Source of the DNA: Chloroflexota bacterium
GTDB lineage: Bacteria; Chloroflexota; Dehalococcoidia; Bin125
Length of the DNA stretch: 64,000 nucleotides
Assembly: GCA_009838735.1 (NCBI GenBank)
Contig: VXQZ01000036.1
Coordinates: 1-64,000, forward strand
Direction of reading: 5' to 3'
The position numbers and the translations under genes are program-made. The notes beneath the pieces were generated by a model. The model was not told the DNA's origin, did no database searches, and saw only the letters and a program-made list of their open reading frames with translations. This document shows positions 60,089 through 64,000 of this stretch, piece by piece. Every line of letters starts with the position of its first letter. Position 1 is the stretch's first letter.

Positions 60089-61375
60089 TCACTCTGCAAT
60101 TCGATAGTCAAAGATGTCCTGAAGGTCCTTGAGCTTCGTGGTCTGAGCCACCTGTTGATCATTGACAATGCGAGCGATTACTTCGAGTGCAATAGTAGAG
60201 GCTTGATCCTTGTCGTCTTCGGTTACTTCAATACGGCCATCATGAACAACCTTCGATCTCAGATCGTACAGTCGTACGACATCCTTAGCCAACTGGAATC
60301 GCGTGTCCTGGTCCTTCCCCATGACTCGCGCTACGAGTCGTGAGAGGCGAAAAGAGAGCTCGCCTGAACCGCTGGGAAGGAGAAGCGATTCCAAGGCAAT
60401 GATCGAGTACAAGAGGGTGTCTTCCGGGGTTTCGGCCGCCGCAGAGCGACCGCCCCACCTAACTGCTCTGAGCAGCAGGTCCTCAACTTTGGTACGACGC
60501 TCTTTGGTTAGGAGCGCCTCGACCCGCTGAAGTGCTTTCGCTGCTGACGGGGTCAAGTCAGCGTGTCGAGCGAAGGAGTAGGTCCAGGGCAACTTGGCCT
60601 TCGGTTCGGTTGCGAACGATCCCTCGCTCGCTAACGTCAGGCTGGTAACGGTGCCTGTGGGTGGACCATTTCTGGCCATGGACAACGTGCCTCTGTTGTA
60701 AGGCATCAGTTCTGCGAAGAAGTTTAGGCATTCGATTGACTCGAGCACCGCACGTTCGGCAAGCGTCAAACCGGCGTCTTGGTCGCGAGCGGGTACTCGG
60801 TGAATCGCCACAGTCGTGCCGAGTAACTCCGAGGCAAGATATCGCTCGATGTGGTCCAGTTTCCCTTGGATGTCCGCTGTGTGCTTTGTGCGAACGATGC
60901 TCCTGAGTCGATCCATGTCGGAATCGTCAATCGCACGGAAGTCAATCAAGGCGAGGGACACGGGAAGGCTCTCAGGATCTGCGCCTGCAATCGGAACCCA
61001 GCTCTCAAACTCTTCCGGTTCAGCCTGTAGGCGGTCGCGAAACTCCACTACCGCCTCTTCAATCCGGCCCTTGAGTTCTTCCGCGTCAGGTGCGCGATCA
61101 CCGACAACCAAGAAGATCGCATCCTTCAATGCCGAATCGAGCGCCTTCTCCGACATGTCCCCGTTGGGGGCGAATTTCTCCTTCGACTGGCTAAGGATCC
61201 GTCGGTACTCGAAAGTCTCCTGGTGTGACAGCTGAAGCGAGTTGTCCCTTCGACTCCAGAGGGTTGCATATTCGTCTTGGTCGAAATCCCGTTCTCGATT
61301 GACGTTGGCGGCGAACTCCTCGAGATAGGTGCGAAGGAACGACAGGTCAATCTGATGTCTCCGGGGCTCTGGCAC
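60089..61375 (-). CDS. Large HEPN (ApeA-like) protein, right paralogue
   Basis: The 428-residue protein is a full-length paralogue of the one at 27324-28625. Shared blocks include LWSRRDNSLQLSHQETFEYR, VAIHRVPARDQDAGLTLAER, ECLNFFAELMPYNRGTLSM and LLLRAVRWGGRSAAAETPED. The C-terminal HEPN motif is LRSKVVHDG (R373, H378). The same gene on the same strand lies immediately outside each end of the conjugative element. It is probably an RNA-cutting defence effector as for ApeA-like proteins, but the large N-terminal part is not assigned. It seems monocistronic. Confidence 0.7.
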   Translation of the reverse strand: MPEPRRHQIDLSFLRTYLEEFAANVNRERDFDQDEYATLWSRRDNSLQLSHQETFEYRRILSQSKEKFAPNGDMSEKALDSALKDAIFLVVGDRAPDAEELKGRIEEAVVEFRDRLQAEPEEFESWVPIAGADPESLPVSLALIDFRAIDDSDMDRLRSIVRTKHTADIQGKLDHIERYLASELLGTTVAIHRVPARDQDAGLTLAERAVLESIECLNFFAELMPYNRGTLSMARNGPPTGTVTSLTLASEGSFATEPKAKLPWTYSFARHADLTPSAAKALQRVEALLTKERRTKVEDLLLRAVRWGGRSAAAETPEDTLLYSIIALESLLLPSGSGELSFRLSRLVARVMGKDQDTRFQLAKDVVRLYDLRSKVVHDGRIEVTEDDKDQASTIALEVIARIVNDQQVAQTTKLKDLQDIFDYRIAE

Positions 61376-61880
61376 TTCCGACTCCTCCCGCCACCGGGGA
61401 TCCGATGCTACTCCCGACGGCGCGACTGTAGGGTCTCAGCTTGTACCTATTGCTTTGAGGCGGAGGCAGAGTGGGGCCCGGGACGCAGATCCCTCAGGCA
61501 CGTACTGTCTGTCGCCAACGACCTGGCCGGAGGTCGCCCCGCTCTAGCAGCGGGGGCAGACCCGTGTTGTCAGAGTTCGCTTGTGATGCCAACCGAGTCT
61601 CAGCGTCGGCGCCGCCCAGATAGCAATGCGCCATGGCTGTGATAATGTGCTTCCCTTGAAGCACGGGCCTGCGTCTGCACGCGTTTCGCAAGTCTCACCC
61701 GCAGTCGCGAGGTCCGTTCATTCAGAGATGGCGATCGCCGCATCCGGCAGGGCCGCGCCTTGCTGTTGGCGGGTGAGTGGGATGACCCTTCGGAGGTGTA
61801 GCCGCTTCCGGCGCGAGTGACGATTTAGTCAATCTCCAGGTCGGGTGATCCCGTGGCTGGACGCGATCAGAAGTCGGCAT
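61376..61880. other. 505-bp region without a supported gene
   Basis: Only short, overlapping open frames without domains occur here. The promoter of the right HEPN gene should lie near 61380-61450. Nothing else stands out. Confidence 0.45.
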
Positions 61881-62354
61881 TCAGTCCTTGATCGCCGGGA
61901 TCGGAGCACTCGGCGAATGGATTGCCGACCGCGGGGCAAGGGGAATCGGACACACCTCTAGCCACTCTCGACCGGTAACCGACGCCACACCCTTGCGGAC
62001 GGTCATCGCGTTCATGTCCCGATGCACCTCCAGCGCGCGGTAGCGGAACGGTGGCCCGAGAGGAGATTCCCGGGCCAGCTGAAACACTTGGGCCCACAAC
62101 ACGCGGAGATCGTGTGGGACCTGCTTCGACTCATACGCATCAGCGAGTTCGTCGAACCGTACCTCGAACTCGATGAGCGCTGGCTCGGCGGCGAACCGGT
62201 CCGTTCGCTTGGCCAGCTCTATGCATTCGCGACGCGAACGAATGGCGCCATGGATCCTGCGGCGTTGTGCGCTCACCGTCGTGGTGTTCCAGATCGTGAT
62301 CACGGCGACCACGATGGCGGCGACCGAGCCCAGAATCGTCAGTGCGGTCACCAC
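61881..62354 (-). CDS. Small single-pass membrane protein
   Basis: The 157-residue protein has an N-terminal membrane helix (LTILGSVAAIVVAVITIWNT) followed by a cytoplasmic helical region containing RRECIELAKRTDRFAAEPAL and LVRFDELADAYESKQVPHDL-like residues. It starts at GTG. I do not recognise a family; small membrane-anchored proteins of this kind are frequent in accessory DNA. The start is the longest possible and coding support is moderate. Confidence 0.5.
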   Translation of the reverse strand: MVTALTILGSVAAIVVAVITIWNTTTVSAQRRRIHGAIRSRRECIELAKRTDRFAAEPALIEFEVRFDELADAYESKQVPHDLRVLWAQVFQLARESPLGPPFRYRALEVHRDMNAMTVRKGVASVTGREWLEVCPIPLAPRSAIHSPSAPIPAIKD

Positions 62355-62581
62355 GCCCCGCTCCTTCCCCGAGAAAATTCTGAATCGCTGTGGTGCTTCA
62401 GCCAGCGTACGCCGAGTCTGGACGGGCCTGGCGGTGAACTGCGCGACGAGTGCCCTCGCCCGAGCACCGGGACCGACGGCGCGTGGCTGCTCTGACCGAG
62501 GCCGCGGGCATCTTCTCCCATATGCCGATCTGCATGAGCTAGCGGTCCCCGGCGGCGGTTCAACCGGGCGGGCGCGGTGGG

Positions 62582-62899
62582 TCAGAGGACGTCGCGCAGC
62601 GGCTTCAGCGGACGCAGCCTGATCTTGCCCCGCGAGCGCGCCGGGCGAGCGGCGATCGTGATCGGCTCGCCCGTGGCCGGGCTGCGGCCCGCGCGTTCCG
62701 ATCGCTCCGGCAGCGGCGCAACTTCGGCTCGCACCAGTCCGGCCAGCGTGACCACGCCGGGTCCCTCGGGCGAAAGCTCCGCCAGGACCACCTCGGCAAG
62801 CGACTCCAGCACCCGATCGACATCCGTTGCAGCGACGTTACTGTGCTGGGTCACTGCCCTCGCCAGCTCTGCCTTTGTCATGCCTCGCGATTTGCTCAT
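62582..62899 (-). CDS. HU/IHF-family DNA-binding protein
   Basis: The 105-residue protein has the HU fold: helices MTKAELARAVTQHSNVAATD and VDRVLESLAEVVLAELS, the strand GVVTLAGLVRAEV, then the arm region GRSPATGEPITIAARPARSR, where the canonical GRNPxTG is recognisable, and KIRLRPLKPLRD. HU proteins bend DNA and support replication and recombination. The ATG follows GGGAGGTCGACTG. The somewhat variant arm suggests a specialised paralogue. Confidence 0.85.
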   Translation of the reverse strand: MSKSRGMTKAELARAVTQHSNVAATDVDRVLESLAEVVLAELSPEGPGVVTLAGLVRAEVAPLPERSERAGRSPATGEPITIAARPARSRGKIRLRPLKPLRDVL

Positions 62900-63213
62900 C
62901 AGTCGACCTCCCGGGTTTCGTCATACTTCTACTCAGTGGTTCAGGGTCCGCTTCATCGCAGCCCACACTGCGCGCACGGGCATCGAGCGCCGATGCCGCG
63001 GGCTCGTCTGCGCTTGGGCGGGACGCGACCGCTTTTGGGCCCTCCACGGTCTTGCGCCGAACGGGCCGGGCCTACCGATTCAACGGATCAGGGCGCGGGA
63101 AGACGGGCGGCGCGGACGCCGGCAACGGCGGGAGCGGCGTGTCGGAATCTCATCTCAACCAGGCTGCGCATACGTTTCGTCTCCTCGTTGGCCGCTGCTC
63201 TGTACCGATCGCC
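62900..63213. other. 314-bp gap between HU and secreted-protein genes
   Basis: No gene is supported here. The HU gene promoter should lie close to 62910-62960. No repeats were noticed. Confidence 0.4.
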
Positions 63214-63837
63214 CTAATCGGCGTCGGGCGGATTCCCGTAGGGCGGGAAGTCGGAGGACGGCGGCTTCCACTGCGGGAAATCGCCGTTCGGGTGGACCAG
63301 CGCCCGCTCCTGCGAGCGGTAGTAGGCGTTCCAGCTCGCGCGGCGGCACTGCTCGTTCCCCGTCCCGTAGGAGCCCGAGCGCTGCCAGCGACCCTGGAAT
63401 CGCTCCTCCCGGTAGCAGTTGCCGTCGTCACCGAGCACTGCACGGTTGTTCCCGTTGGCCTCGTAGACAACGCGGTCGACCGGCTGGTTGACCGGAGGCC
63501 GTTTGTTGCCCTGCTCCTGGACCTCGCGGATCTCCGTGCGGATCACCGTCGAGGGCGAGTCGGTGTAGGGCGTCGCCACGCGGTCGCCGTCGTAGACCCA
63601 GAGGATGCGCGCCTCGTGGTCCCAGTCGAAGACCCAGCCGGGCTTCGCCGCGTCGCAGCCGACGCCGGACCACCAGTCCTCGAAGCCCGTCATGTTGCCG
63701 ACCAGGGCCCAGTAGCCCTCAACGCACTGCACGGAGGGGCTGCCGGCCCGGGCGCGGTCCCCGCTCGTGAAGGCGGCCGCCGCAAGCATGGCGAGCACCG
63801 CGAAGAGGCCGATCAGCGTCCGTGTGCGCCTGGTCAT
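63214..63837 (-). CDS. Secreted protein of unknown function
   Basis: With the start at the ATG at 63837 the 207-residue protein has a Sec signal peptide (RTLIGLFAVLAMLAAAAFTS) and an exported domain with four cysteines (VQCVEG, GVGCDAA, DGNCYRE and NEQCRRAS). A proline-rich tail follows. A longer frame from 63933 would add 32 charged residues before the signal peptide and is unlikely. The aromatic-rich GYWALVGNMTGFEDWWSGVG and DHEARILWVYDGDRV segments are not a family I can name. Confidence 0.68.
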   Translation of the reverse strand: MTRRTRTLIGLFAVLAMLAAAAFTSGDRARAGSPSVQCVEGYWALVGNMTGFEDWWSGVGCDAAKPGWVFDWDHEARILWVYDGDRVATPYTDSPSTVIRTEIREVQEQGNKRPPVNQPVDRVVYEANGNNRAVLGDDGNCYREERFQGRWQRSGSYGTGNEQCRRASWNAYYRSQERALVHPNGDFPQWKPPSSDFPPYGNPPDAD

Positions 63838-64000
63838 TGCGGTGCTTCCCGCCCAAGGAGACGGATCGGGACGAGGAGGGCAGAGCACCCTGCCACCGTG
63901 CCTGCTACCCAGCTCTCGGTCAGACGAGTCCATGCGAGCTCCCCTTCCGGTAACGGGACTACGAACAGCAGGATAAGACTTGTTCAGTGATGGTTCTATG

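Overview
The window (about 63% G+C by eye, dense coding, strong GAAAGGAG-type ribosome binding sites) looks like a chromosome segment of a single-membrane, Gram-positive-type bacterium. The mix of LLM-class flavin oxidoreductase, crotonase, NuoE/NuoF-type NAD-linked formate dehydrogenase and tandem sortases would fit Chloroflexota (SAR202/Dehalococcoidia-like). That taxonomic guess is inference; no rRNA is present.

1-9.8 kb is ordinary core genome: a DUF2277 protein, enoyl-CoA hydratase, LLM oxidoreductase and an agmatinase-like ureohydrolase on the minus strand, a two-gene NAD-dependent formate dehydrogenase on the plus strand, and two tandem sortases. A tRNA-Ala(GGC) at 9992-10067 marks the start of accessory DNA.

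10.2-28.6 kb is a patchwork of dying insertion sequences and defence-type genes. An ISNCY/IS481-like element (10193-13007) has 26-bp terminal inverted repeats and a perfect 7-bp target duplication, and an IS110 copy sits inside it. An IS21 element, an IS5 element, an IS630 fragment and an IstB scrap follow, all with frameshifts, stops or deletions. Between them are a four-gene operon (DNA methyltransferase, PD-(D/E)xK-like protein without its expected ExK pair, DUF262 protein, HEPN protein), an OB-like/PIN-domain pair, an OLD-family ATPase-TOPRIM nuclease, and a SEC-C protein. A large HEPN (ApeA-like) protein ends this part.

28.8-59.8 kb is a conjugative-type element. The minus strand carries a transfer module: VirD4-like coupling ATPase, VirB4-like ATPase, two pilin-like proteins, a PrgI-type fusion, a VirB6/TrbL-like protein, and a replication-relaxation-like protein. 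After a divergent control region, the plus strand carries a long operon: CHC2 primase, Rad52-type annealase, Cas4/RecB-like exonuclease, two SSBs, RadC-like protein, many tiny proteins, an adenine-type methyltransferase and a SNF2-family helicase. Almost every intergenic gap in this operon contains a strong GC hairpin followed by a GAAAGGA leader. A separate unit, ImuB-DnaE2-HMCES/YedK, is a DNA-damage mutagenesis cassette. No integrase is visible.

60.1-64 kb starts with a second large HEPN protein paralogous to the one at 27.3 kb, so the two paralogues bracket the conjugative element. It then has a small membrane protein, an HU-like protein and a secreted protein. The strongest candidates for a new system are the methyltransferase/nuclease-like/DUF262/HEPN operon and the paired HEPN proteins flanking the mobile element.
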